NCBI RefSeq assembly: GCF_032464895.1 | Contig: NZ_JAWDIC010000002.1 | Location: 186,001-250,000 of the forward strand | Length of the DNA stretch: 64,000 bases | Origin: Phycicoccus sp. M110.8 | GTDB lineage: Bacteria > Actinomycetota > Actinomycetes > Actinomycetales > Dermatophilaceae | Reading direction: 5' to 3' | Shown: positions 45,899-54,075 of the stretch, piece by piece | Numbering within the stretch: position 1 is the stretch's first letter | Layout of the letters: each line of letters begins with the position of its first letter | Made by a program: the position numbers and the translations under genes | Notes under the pieces: model-generated | The model's database searches: none | What the model saw: only the letters and a program-made list of their open reading frames with translations | Told to the model about the DNA's origin: nothing

Positions 45899-47026
45899 AT
45901 GGAGCCGGAGGAGATCGAGACCCTCACCGACCTCGAGTCGGCCCTCGACTCCGGCGCACCGCTGGCCGGGCTGCGCCTGCAGGACCTCGACCTCACGGCA
46001 TACGAGGACCGGCTGCTGGCGCGCACGGACGTCGCCGGGCTCGTGGTCCTCGGCGGCCGCCTGTCCCCTGCGCTCAACGCGCACCTCGGCAAGCACCACG
46101 CCCTCGTCTTCCCCAGCGACCCCAGGGCGCCCGTCGACCCCTACCGTTCCCGGCTCTACAGCCCGCAGGAGCTGTATGCCGGGCTCGACGACGGCGGGTA
46201 CGACGCGACCCCGGACGCCCGCGCCTACCGGTGGACCCGGCGCGGGTCGGTGCGCCACGACGCGTTCGTGACGCTGCTGCGCGCGATCCACGACGACTCG
46301 ATCACCGACGCGCTCACCGAGTTCATCGCCGGTCGGCCGGTCGTCGGCGTCATGGGCGGTCACGCGCTGGGGCGGAGGTCCACCTCCTACGCCCGGGCAG
46401 CCGCGTGCGGGCACGCGCTGGCCGCCGCCGGCGTCATGGTCGCCACCGGCGGCGGCCCCGGCGCGATGGAGGCCGCGAACCTCGGCGCCCTGGCCGCGGA
46501 CTCCGCCGCCCTGCAGGACGCCCTCGACCGGCTCGCGGCCGTCCCGTCCTTCCGTCCCTCGATCACCGACTGGGCCCGGCTGGCGCTGCAGGTGCGTGAC
46601 GGCCTGCCCCGCCGGGAGACCCCCGCCAGCATCGGCATCCCCACGTGGTTCTACGGCCACGAGCCGCCGAACGTGTTCTGCGACGCCGTCGCCAAGTACT
46701 TCTCCAACGCGATCCGCGAGGACGGCCTGCTGGCCCGGTGCACCGCGGGGCTCGTGGTCCTCGAGGGCGCGGCCGGCACGGTGCAGGAGGTCTTCCAGGC
46801 CGTGACGCCGCTCTACTACGCGACCGGCGAGGCCGTCCTGCCGCGGCTCGTGCTCGTCGGCCACGAGTACTGGACCGAGACCGTCCCCGTCTGGTCGGCC
46901 GTGCAGGCGCTCGGCCGTGGCCGCGGGCTCGGGGCCGCCGTCCACCTCGTCGACACCGTCGAGGAGGCGGCCACCGTCATCCTCGACGGCCTCCCCGGTT
47001 CGCTGTATTCGCCCGCCACCACGTGA
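45899..47026 (+). CDS. LOG-like Rossmann-fold nucleotide-binding protein
   Basis: A 375-residue protein with a LOG/lysine-decarboxylase-like core: VVGVMGGHALGR, VMVATGGGPGAMEAAN and VVLEGAAGTVQEVFQ, the last standing in for PGGxGTxxE of LOG phosphoribohydrolases. An N-terminal domain of about 130 residues, starting EETLTDLESALDSG-like, precedes the core; similar longer LOG relatives exist in actinobacteria. The catalytic Arg and Glu of LOG are partly present, so nucleotide base hydrolysis is possible but not shown. Confidence 0.72.
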   Translation: MEPEEIETLTDLESALDSGAPLAGLRLQDLDLTAYEDRLLARTDVAGLVVLGGRLSPALNAHLGKHHALVFPSDPRAPVDPYRSRLYSPQELYAGLDDGGYDATPDARAYRWTRRGSVRHDAFVTLLRAIHDDSITDALTEFIAGRPVVGVMGGHALGRRSTSYARAAACGHALAAAGVMVATGGGPGAMEAANLGALAADSAALQDALDRLAAVPSFRPSITDWARLALQVRDGLPRRETPASIGIPTWFYGHEPPNVFCDAVAKYFSNAIREDGLLARCTAGLVVLEGAAGTVQEVFQAVTPLYYATGEAVLPRLVLVGHEYWTETVPVWSAVQALGRGRGLGAAVHLVDTVEEAATVILDGLPGSLYSPATT

Positions 47027-47065
47027 CGGCCGAACACGTCGAACCCGCTGCTGGCGTCGTCGTCG

Positions 47066-47087
47066 TCAGTCGAACCATCTCGACTGA
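47066..47087. terminator. Short hairpin between convergent genes
   Basis: Perfect 8-bp arms tcagtcga and tcgactga around a six-base loop. The neighbouring word gtcgtcgtcagtcgaa recurs near 47141 at the end of purU. A terminator is expected here since both flanking genes converge. Confidence 0.5.
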
Positions 47088-47146
47088 CTCCTCGGCCCTC
47101 CGGTCCTCGCTCGCTGGCGCTCGCTGCGATCCTCGGGCTGTCGTCG

Positions 47147-48040
47147 TCAGTCGAAGACGATCGTGCGGCGGCCCCTCAGCACCACCCGGTGCTCGGCGTG
47201 CCAGCGCAGGGCGCGGGCGAACGCCATCGCCTCCAGCTCCTGCCCGACCGACGCCAGCTCGGCCGGGGTCATCCGGTGGTCGACCCGCCGGAAGTCCTGC
47301 TCGATGATCGGGCCCTCGTCGAGGTCCTCGGTGACGTAGTGCGCGGTCGCGCCGATCACCTTCACCCCCCGGTCGTGCGCCTGCGTGTAGGGCTTGGCGC
47401 CCTTGAAGCTCGGCAGGAGCGAGTGGTGGATGTTGATGATCCGCCCCGGGAAGTCCGCGCACAGCTGCGGCGACAGCACCTGCATGTACCGCGCCAGCGC
47501 GATGGTGTCGGCGTCGTGCTCGCGCACGAGGCGGCGCAGCTCCTCCTCGGCCGCCGGCTTGGTCGCGGGCGTGACCGGCACGTGGTGGAACGGCACCCCG
47601 TGCCACGCGGCGAGCTCGCGGAAGTCCTCGTGGTTGGACACGATCGCTGGCACCTCGATCGGCAGGGAACCGGTCTGGACGCGGAAGAGCACGTCGTTGA
47701 GGCAGTGCCCCTGCCGGCTCACCAGGACCAGCACCCGCGGGCGCCGGGCGAGGTCATGGACCGCGGCCGTCATCGCGAACCGCTCCGCCAGCGGCGCCAC
47801 GGCCGCCTCCACCTCGGCGACGTCGACGGGCTCCCCCTCGCGGGCGAGGTGCATCCGCAGGTGGAACTCCCCCGACGAGGCGTCGGCGAACTGCTGGCTG
47901 TCGACGATCGTCATCGCCAGGTCGAGTGCCACCCCAGTGACGGCGTGGACGATGCCGCGCTGGTCGGGGCAGGAGACCGTGAGGACGAACTCGCGGCCGA
48001 CGGCGGGACCTGCAGGGACTGGGTGGTGCTGCACGGCCAC
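47147..48040 (-). CDS. purU: Formyltetrahydrofolate deformylase
   Basis: A 297-residue enzyme hydrolysing 10-formyl-THF to formate and THF, balancing one-carbon pools for purine synthesis. An N-terminal ACT domain (LTVSCPDQRGIVHAVTGVAL) is followed by a formyl transferase-type catalytic domain with GRIINIHHSLLPSFKGAKPY (Asn and His active-site residues) and TAHYVTEDLDEGPIIEQD (catalytic Asp). The first GTG of GTGGCCGTG was chosen; the second GTG is equally possible and no strong ribosome site distinguishes them. Confidence 0.93.
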   Translation of the reverse strand: MAVQHHPVPAGPAVGREFVLTVSCPDQRGIVHAVTGVALDLAMTIVDSQQFADASSGEFHLRMHLAREGEPVDVAEVEAAVAPLAERFAMTAAVHDLARRPRVLVLVSRQGHCLNDVLFRVQTGSLPIEVPAIVSNHEDFRELAAWHGVPFHHVPVTPATKPAAEEELRRLVREHDADTIALARYMQVLSPQLCADFPGRIINIHHSLLPSFKGAKPYTQAHDRGVKVIGATAHYVTEDLDEGPIIEQDFRRVDHRMTPAELASVGQELEAMAFARALRWHAEHRVVLRGRRTIVFD

Positions 48041-48161
48041 AGCGTAGGGCGCGCCACCGCCTGGTTGGCCGGGCCGTCCACGCCCGGGGAGGGCTCCCCA
48101 TTGCCGCCCGTGCGCCACGGTGCGAGGGTTCCCCCAGGCACTCGCAGGGGAGGAGCGGTTC

Positions 48162-48509
48162 ATGCGTACCAACGACGGACACGGCTCGGGTGGGCCCACC
48201 GAGCGCTTCCGGGTCGAGCCGGAGGTCGTGCGGGCCATGGGGTCGAAGCTGGTGGACTACGGGACGCAGTGCGGCGAGGCGAGGTCGTATGCCGCCGCCA
48301 ACCTCAGGCTCGAGGGCGACGGGGGCGCGGTGATGACCAGCTTCATCGGCTGGATCTACGACCTCGACGGCGCCCTGTCGGAGTTCTTCACCGACCTCGA
48401 GCGCGTGGTCGGCGACTCCGGGACGGGTCTGCGCCAGGCGGCCAAGCTGTACCAGCAGCTCGACCACGACGCCGCCGTCCGGCTCGACCGCGCGTACTGG
48501 AGCCACTGA
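48162..48509 (+). CDS. WXG100-like cassette protein 1 (small helical protein)
   Basis: A 115-residue protein with a strong aggggaggag site. It is largely helical with an acidic/amphipathic pattern (VVRAMGSKLVDYGTQCGEAR; LSEFFTDLERVVGDSGTGLR) and no membrane segment. The size and helix-turn-helix shape resemble EspC/WXG100-type type VII secretion proteins, but no clear WxG is present. Two bases separate it from the WXG-type gene downstream. Assignment is by shape and context. Confidence 0.6.
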   Translation: MRTNDGHGSGGPTERFRVEPEVVRAMGSKLVDYGTQCGEARSYAAANLRLEGDGGAVMTSFIGWIYDLDGALSEFFTDLERVVGDSGTGLRQAAKLYQQLDHDAAVRLDRAYWSH

Positions 48510-48510
48510 C

Positions 48511-49263
48511 ATGAGGGCGGCCCTCGACGGAGGCGGCGGCGGGTACCCCGCGGCGAACCTCATCACCCCCTACCCCTCGCAGCCCATCGGCAAGGAGTGG
48601 GACGCCATCACCGGCTTCGTCGGCAAGATCCCCTCGCTCGGCCACTTCGGCTGGAAGGCGTTCGAGCTCGTGAGCGGGGAGGACATCCCCGCGTACTGGG
48701 CGGACAAGCTGGCCGGCAACTGGGACGAGGTGGCGACCTGCGCGGCCGCGGCCCGCAACCTCGGCGACTTCTGCGGCTCGCTGGCCACCGGGATCAGCGG
48801 ACAGGTCCAGGTCGCGCGCCAGGACTGGACCGGTGAGGCGGCCGAGGCCATGGAGGTCTACTTCGCCGGCCTGACCGCCCAGCTCGACACGATGAAGGAC
48901 AACCTGCAGTCCCTCGCCGACGACTGCGACACCACGGCCTTCGGCATCCGCCACTGCTACACCGCCGTCGAGAACATCGTCGAGTCGCTCATGGACGCCC
49001 TCATCGGCATCTGCATCGCCCTGGCGGCCGCGGCCGCCGGCAGCTGGACCGGCATCGGCGGCCTGCTCGGTGCGGCAGGCGTCGGCGCCGGCGTCACCTT
49101 CGCCATCTCGCTCGTCAACGACGCGATCGGGGCGATGGAGACCGCCTTCCAGCTCGCCGACGGCATCATGGCCGTCTTCCCCGCGACGCTGGGCCTGGTC
49201 AAGTCGACCCAGGTGGTGCAGATCGCCTCGCGCGGCTACATCAACAACCTGGTGGACGGATGA
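48511..49263 (+). CDS. WXG100-like cassette protein 2 with hydrophobic C-terminal half
   Basis: A 250-residue protein. The first ~130 residues are helical and contain a WxG turn (ARQDWTGEAAEAMEVYFAGL) typical of WXG100/LXG secretion substrates. The C-terminal half has a glycine/alanine-rich hydrophobic segment (DALIGICIALAAAAAGSWTG; GAAGVGAGVTFAISLVNDAI) that could insert into a membrane. It may be a type VII secreted effector or structural substrate. No EccC-type ATPase is in the window. Confidence 0.65.
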   Translation: MRAALDGGGGGYPAANLITPYPSQPIGKEWDAITGFVGKIPSLGHFGWKAFELVSGEDIPAYWADKLAGNWDEVATCAAAARNLGDFCGSLATGISGQVQVARQDWTGEAAEAMEVYFAGLTAQLDTMKDNLQSLADDCDTTAFGIRHCYTAVENIVESLMDALIGICIALAAAAAGSWTGIGGLLGAAGVGAGVTFAISLVNDAIGAMETAFQLADGIMAVFPATLGLVKSTQVVQIASRGYINNLVDG

Positions 49264-49733
49264 GCACCGACGACACCACGGACGGCACCGCCGACGGTCC
49301 TCCGCCGGTGCTGCCGCACGCCGGGGCGGCCAACCCGGCCCTCGACCGGCTGGTGCGCGAGAACCTTCGCAGGCTCTCTGAGGTCACCGAGGACCCCGGC
49401 CTGCGGCGGCGCATGCGCGAGGTCGTCGACGGACGTGCCTCCCTGCGCGAGCTCGCGTTCAGCGGCGACTTCCAGGCCTTCCTTGAACCCCTCGTGGAGT
49501 CGGGACTGGAGCACTGGCAGCGGCTGCCCGAGGCCGAGCGGGAGGCGTATGCCGAGCAGGGACTGCACGGGAACCTGCCCGTGATGGACGACGGAACCGC
49601 CGGCGACCACGGCGACCGCACGGGCCGTGACGACCGGACCGGTGACGGCCGGACCGGTGACGGCCGGACCGGTGACGGCGTCGGCCGGGACGGCGAGGAC
49701 CGGGGCGCCCGCGGGCCGGCCGGGACCTGGTGA
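49260..49733 (+). CDS. Hypothetical third gene of the WXG100-like cassette
   Basis: A 157-residue protein starting in an ATGA overlap. The first ~110 residues are charged and helical (LRRLSEVTEDPGLRRRMREV; FLEPLVESGLEHWQRLPEAE). The tail is a Thr/Gly/Asp/Arg repeat (DRTGDGRTGDGRTGDG) from a 15-base tandem repeat. I do not recognise the family; coupling suggests it is a chaperone, immunity-type protein or partner of the WXG-like protein. Confidence 0.6.
   Translation: MSTDDTTDGTADGPPPVLPHAGAANPALDRLVRENLRRLSEVTEDPGLRRRMREVVDGRASLRELAFSGDFQAFLEPLVESGLEHWQRLPEAEREAYAEQGLHGNLPVMDDGTAGDHGDRTGRDDRTGDGRTGDGRTGDGVGRDGEDRGARGPAGTW
49627..49671 (+). repeat. 15-bp tandem repeat
   Basis: Three copies of a gtgacggccggaccg unit (first copy with one change) plus a partial fourth, inside the coding sequence. 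Five-codon units keep the frame. Confidence 0.85.
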
Positions 49734-49740
49734 GGCCGGT

Positions 49741-50946
49741 CTAGGCGGTCGCCGCCGCGAGTTGGCCGCAGGCCCCGTCGATGTCCTGTCCCCGCGTGTC
49801 CCGGATCGTCGTCGGGACGCCGTGGGCGCGCAGCCGCTCGACGAACTGCTGCTCCACCCCGGGGCGGGACGCCGTCCACTTCGACCCGGGCGTCGGGTTG
49901 AGCGGGATCGGGTTGACGTGCACCCAGCCGCGGCCGCGCGCGGCGAGCTTCTCGCCGAGCAGGTCGGCGCGCCACGCCTGGTCGTTGATGTCGCGGATCA
50001 GCGCGTACTCGATGCTGACGCGGCGGCCGGTCGTCTCGTAGTAGCGGTGGGCGGCGTCGAGGGCCTCGTCGACCTTCCACCGGGTGTTGATCGGCACCAG
50101 CTCGTTGCGCAGCTCGTCGTCAGGGGCGTGCAGCGACAGGGCCAGCGTGACGGGGATGCCCTCGCCGGCCAGCTTGTCGATGGCCGGCACGAGCCCCACG
50201 GTCGACATCGTGATCCCGCGAGCCGACATGCCCAGCCCCTCCGGGGCCGGGTCGGTCATGCGGCGGATCGCGCCGATCGCGGCCTTGTAGTTGGCCAGCG
50301 CCTCACCCATGCCCATGAACACGACGTTCGAGATCCGGGTGGGGCCGGCGACCTCGGCCGGACCGTCCTCGTCGCCCAGCTCGGCCCCCTCGGAGGTGCC
50401 CACGCTGGGAGCCAGGTCGCCGCGGCGCAGCTGCCGCGCGGCATACACGACCTGCTCGACGATCTCCGCGACCGACATGTTGCGCGTGAGGCCGGCCTGT
50501 CCGGTGGCGCAGAACGGGCAGTTCATGCCGCACCCGGCCTGGCTGGAGATGCAGATGGTGACCCGGCGCGGGTAGCGCATGAGCACCGACTCGACGATCG
50601 CGCCGTCGTGCAGACGCCACGCCGACTTGATGGTGGCGCCGTCGTCGGCCGTGCGCTGGACCAGCGGGGTGAGCAGGGGCGGCAGCAGGTCGCGGACGAG
50701 GTCGTCGCGGATCGCCTTGGGCAGGTCGGTCATCTCCTCGGGCGACTCCACGAGCCGCTCGAAGTAGTGGGTCGACAGCTGCTTGGCGCGGAAGCCCTTG
50801 TGGCCGAGGGCCTCGACGGCCTCCTTGCGCTCGGCCGGCGTGAGGTCGGCCAGGTGGCGCGGCGGCTTGCCCCGGCGGGGCGCCGAGAAGGTCAGCTGAC
50901 CCGGGCGCGGGCGCTCGGTCGTGGGCTCGGGCAGGTCGGTGGTCAC
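49741..50946 (-). CDS. rlmN: 23S rRNA/tRNA (adenine-C2) methyltransferase
   Basis: A 401-residue radical-SAM enzyme that methylates A2503 of 23S rRNA and A37 of some tRNAs. The cluster motif is [11 protein letters not shown] (C-x3-C-x2-C) and the second catalytic Cys is near the end in DGACGQL. An acidic insertion ([20 protein letters not shown]) interrupts the region before [13 protein letters not shown], and this is common in actinobacteria. The GTG start overlaps the cdsA stop (GTGA). The frr-cdsA-rlmN order is conserved. Confidence 0.95.
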   Translation of the reverse strand: MTTDLPEPTTERPRPGQLTFSAPRRGKPPRHLADLTPAERKEAVEALGHKGFRAKQLSTHYFERLVESPEEMTDLPKAIRDDLVRDLLPPLLTPLVQRTADDGATIKSAWRLHDGAIVESVLMRYPRRVTICISSQAGCGMNCPFCATGQAGLTRNMSVAEIVEQVVYAARQLRRGDLAPSVGTSEGAELGDEDGPAEVAGPTRISNVVFMGMGEALANYKAAIGAIRRMTDPAPEGLGMSARGITMSTVGLVPAIDKLAGEGIPVTLALSLHAPDDELRNELVPINTRWKVDEALDAAHRYYETTGRRVSIEYALIRDINDQAWRADLLGEKLAARGRGWVHVNPIPLNPTPGSKWTASRPGVEQQFVERLRAHGVPTTIRDTRGQDIDGACGQLAAATA

Positions 50947-51893
50947 GGGACCGCCACCACGAGGACGGCCCACGCGAGCGGCGCGACGAGCAGGAGGGAG
51001 TCGAGGCGGTCCATGATGCCGCCGTGGCCGGGGAGGATGTTGCTCATGTCCTTGATGCCGAGGTCTCGCTTGATGGTGGACTCCGTGAGGTCGCCGACGG
51101 TGGCGGCGACGGCGGCGGCGGCCCCCAGCGCAGCACCGGCCCACCAGGGCCCGTCGAGCAGGAGGACGACGGCCACGGCGCCGCCGACCACGCAGGTGAG
51201 CACCGAGCCGGCGAAGCCCTCCCACGACTTCTTGGGACTCACCGACGGTGCCATCGGGTGCCGGCCGAAGAGGACGCCGAACGCGTACCCGCCGACGTCG
51301 CTCAGCACCGTCACCAGGATGAACACGACGACCCGCTGCGCCCCCTTGTCGGCGGCCAGCAGCAGCCCGGCGAAGCCGGCGAGGAAGCCCGGGTAGACCG
51401 CCACCAGGAAGCCGCCCGCGATGTCGCGCACGGCGCCCTGCACGCCGTCGGCGACCCGCCACAGCAGGATGCCGACGCAGGTGAGGCCCAGGGTGACCAC
51501 GAGCGCCTGGCCGCCGCCGATGTAGGCGGACAGCACCATGCTCACGCCACCCACGAGGGTGGGCACCAGCGGCACGTGGATCGCCGCGCGCGTCAGCGCC
51601 CGGCGCAGCTCCCACACGCCCACCGCGATGGCCCCCGCGATGATGACGAGCATCAGCTCCTTGCGGATGACCAGCGACGCGATGATCACCGCGCCCAGAC
51701 CGACGCCCACCCCGATGGCCGCGGGGAGGTTGCGCCCGGCCCGGGAGGGCCCGGGCGACTTCTCCGAGCGCGATGACCCGGCCGAGCGCGACGACGCGCG
51801 GCGCCCCGGCTCGGGCGCCGGCGCGGGGTCGGGACCCCGGCCCGCGTCGCGGCGGGCGCTGCGGGACTCGGGGGTGGTCACGGTCGGCTCCAC
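50943..51893 (-). CDS. cdsA: Phosphatidate cytidylyltransferase
   Basis: A 316-residue integral membrane enzyme making CDP-diacylglycerol from phosphatidate and CTP. An ~65-residue hydrophilic Ser/Arg/Pro-rich N-terminus precedes several helices, and the family signature is near the C-terminus ([17 protein letters not shown] and [20 protein letters not shown], with DRLDSLL). It lies between frr and rlmN as in other actinobacteria. Confidence 0.95.
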   Translation of the reverse strand: MEPTVTTPESRSARRDAGRGPDPAPAPEPGRRASSRSAGSSRSEKSPGPSRAGRNLPAAIGVGVGLGAVIIASLVIRKELMLVIIAGAIAVGVWELRRALTRAAIHVPLVPTLVGGVSMVLSAYIGGGQALVVTLGLTCVGILLWRVADGVQGAVRDIAGGFLVAVYPGFLAGFAGLLLAADKGAQRVVVFILVTVLSDVGGYAFGVLFGRHPMAPSVSPKKSWEGFAGSVLTCVVGGAVAVVLLLDGPWWAGAALGAAAAVAATVGDLTESTIKRDLGIKDMSNILPGHGGIMDRLDSLLLVAPLAWAVLVVAVP

Positions 51894-51911
51894 GTCGGGC
51901 GGGTGAGCTCC

Positions 51912-52469
51912 TCAGACCTCGAGGAGCTCGGCCTCCTTGCCCTTGAGCAGCTCGTCCACGGTGTCGACGTACTTCTTGGTCGTGGCGTCGAGCTCCTTCT
52001 CACCGCGGGCGCCGTCGTCCTCACCCACCTCGCCGTCCTTGACGAGCTTGTCGAGCTCGTCCTTGGCCTTGCGGCGGATGTTGCGGATGGAGACCTTGGC
52101 CTCCTCGCCCTTGTGGCGCGCCAGCTTGATGTAGTCCCTGCGGCGCTCCTCGGTGAGCTGGGGCAGCACGCAGCGGATGACGTTGCCGTCGTTGCTCGGG
52201 TTCACGCCGAGGTCGGAGTCCCGGAGGGTCTTCTCGATCTCGTGCATCGCCGACTTGTCGAACGGCGAGATGAGGATCGTGCGCGCCTCGGGCGTCTGGA
52301 ACGACGCGAGCTGCTGCAGCGGGGTCGGGGCGCCGTAGTAGTCGACGGTGAGCTTGTTGAACATGCCGGGGGTGGCCCGGCCGGTGCGGATGCCGGCGAA
52401 GTCCTCCTTGGCGACCTCGACGGCCTTCTCCATCTTCTCCTCGGCCTCGAGAAGGGTTTCCTCGATCAT
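51912..52469 (-). CDS. frr: Ribosome recycling factor
   Basis: A 185-residue protein of standard RRF length. It starts [20 protein letters not shown], has [20 protein letters not shown], and ends with a long helical section rich in Lys and Glu that forms the three-helix bundle. AAGGAG precedes the ATG by seven bases. It splits ribosomes after termination with EF-G. It is downstream of pyrH. Confidence 0.97.
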   Translation of the reverse strand: MIEETLLEAEEKMEKAVEVAKEDFAGIRTGRATPGMFNKLTVDYYGAPTPLQQLASFQTPEARTILISPFDKSAMHEIEKTLRDSDLGVNPSNDGNVIRCVLPQLTEERRRDYIKLARHKGEEAKVSIRNIRRKAKDELDKLVKDGEVGEDDGARGEKELDATTKKYVDTVDELLKGKEAELLEV

Positions 52470-52548
52470 GTTCCTGCTCCTTGTCGGGTACCGCGCTGGT
52501 GGGCGGCGCCTGGATGTGGTCGGTGTGCCAGGGGGCGGGCTCGGCACG

Positions 52549-53301
52549 TCACCCGGGGGTGACCAGCGTTCCGATCTTCTCACCACGCAGCGCCCGCACG
52601 ACGTTGCCCTCACCCTCCATGCCGAACACCACCATGGGCAGCTTGTTGTCCATGCAGAGGCTGAAGGCCGCGGCGTCCACGACGCGCAGGCCCCGCTGCA
52701 AGGCCTCCTCGTACGTGATCTCGTCGTACTTGGTGGCCTCGGGGTTGGTGCGGGGGTCGGAGTCGTAGACACCGTCGACGCCGTTCTTGCTCATGAGCAC
52801 GGCGTCGCACTTGATCTCCAGCGCGCGCTGGGCGGAGACGGTGTCGGTGGAGAAGTACGGCATGCCGGCACCGGCACCGAAGATGACCACGCGGCCCTTC
52901 TCGAGGTGGCGGATCGCCCGGCGCGGGATGTACGGCTCGGCGACCTGGCCCATCGTGATCGCGGTCTGGACCCGGGTCTCGATGCCCTCCTTCTCGAGGA
53001 AGTCCTGCAGGGCCAGACAGTTCATCACCGTGCCGAGCATGCCCATGTAGTCGGCGCGGGTGCGGTCCAGCCCCTGCTGCTGCAGCTCGGCGCCGCGGAA
53101 GAAGTTGCCGCCGCCGATGACGACGGCGACCTCGATGCCCTCGCGCACGGACTGGGCGATCTGGCGGGCGACGGCGCGGACGACGTCGGGGGCCAGGCCG
53201 ATCTTGCCGCCTCCGAACACCTCACCCGAGAGCTTGAGGAGCACCCGGCGGGAGTGCCCCGAGTGCGCGGCGGGTGTGGTCTGCTCGGGCGCAGCGGTCA
53301 C
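52549..53301 (-). CDS. pyrH: UMP kinase
   Basis: A 250-residue amino-acid-kinase-family enzyme phosphorylating UMP to UDP. Motifs are [46 protein letters not shown] and [19 protein letters not shown]. The short N-terminal tail ([16 protein letters not shown]) is typical of actinobacterial members. AAGGAG is eight bases upstream of the GTG start. Confidence 0.97.
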   Translation of the reverse strand: MTAAPEQTTPAAHSGHSRRVLLKLSGEVFGGGKIGLAPDVVRAVARQIAQSVREGIEVAVVIGGGNFFRGAELQQQGLDRTRADYMGMLGTVMNCLALQDFLEKEGIETRVQTAITMGQVAEPYIPRRAIRHLEKGRVVIFGAGAGMPYFSTDTVSAQRALEIKCDAVLMSKNGVDGVYDSDPRTNPEATKYDEITYEEALQRGLRVVDAAAFSLCMDNKLPMVVFGMEGEGNVVRALRGEKIGTLVTPG

Positions 53302-53357
53302 GGCAGCTCCTTGGGAGTCGTCGGGCGGTCACCGCATGATTCCACACTCGACCGGCC

Positions 53358-54053
53358 TCAGCCGAACAGCGGGAACCGGGCGGCATCCGCCCCCAGCAGG
53401 GCACGCTCCCCCGCGTCGAGCGCCGTGCGCCCCGTGCCCTTGCGCGCGTACGTCGCGTCGTCCCAGCCGACGGGGACCGGGTGGCCGAGGAGCCCGTCGA
53501 GGACCTCCCGCAGGCACCGCAGCGGCGCCGAGGGCGCGGGCGGCGCCTCCGGCAGCCGGGCGGCGAGGTCGAGCCGGTGGACCGCGGCCTCCACGACGAG
53601 CGTGTGGACGAAGTCGGGCACCGGCAGCACGTGCCCCTGGGTGGCCACGTGCGCGGCAGGGTCGGCGTGCCGCACAGCCGCCAGCGCCCCCTCCACGGTG
53701 TCGGCCCAGTGCCGCAGGAGCCCGGCAGGGGTCGCGTACGCCGCCGCGGCCCGCCGCACGTACGCCGCGTGCTCGTCGGCGCCGGGCAGGCCCCGCTGCT
53801 GGCCGGCCCAGTAGGTCACCCGGTCGGTGTCGGCAGGCCCCGTCCGGGGGTCCGCTAGGGCGACCAGGGCCCGCTGCGCGTCGAGCATGAGGTGGAAGGA
53901 CAGGTCGAGGACGTTCCACCCGGGCAGGTCGGTGGGGGTCGCCAGGGCGGCGGCGTCCAGGCTCCCGACCAGGTCGAGCGTCTCCGGCCACGCCTGCGCC
54001 AGCACGTCCCCCACGTCCTCCACCCGCGCGAGTCTGGCAGAGTGGCAGCCCAC
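53358..54053 (-). CDS. Maleylpyruvate isomerase-family mycothiol-dependent protein
   Basis: A 231-residue DinB/MDMPI-type protein: DLPGWNVLDLSFHLMLDAQR in the first helices, with the metal-site His, and a later FVHTLVVEAAVHRLDLAARL. Such proteins use mycothiol or act as metal-binding enzymes of unknown substrate, common in actinobacteria. It interrupts the conserved pyrH-tsf neighbourhood. The start may be at a later GTG (VEDVGDVLA). Confidence 0.8.
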   Translation of the reverse strand: MGCHSARLARVEDVGDVLAQAWPETLDLVGSLDAAALATPTDLPGWNVLDLSFHLMLDAQRALVALADPRTGPADTDRVTYWAGQQRGLPGADEHAAYVRRAAAAYATPAGLLRHWADTVEGALAAVRHADPAAHVATQGHVLPVPDFVHTLVVEAAVHRLDLAARLPEAPPAPSAPLRCLREVLDGLLGHPVPVGWDDATYARKGTGRTALDAGERALLGADAARFPLFG

Positions 54054-54075
54054 CCACCTGCGAAGGAGCCCTTGG

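Noticed and set aside
49627-49671. The 15-bp repeat as a regulatory array
   Set aside because: It lies in coding sequence and encodes in-frame TGDGR-type units.
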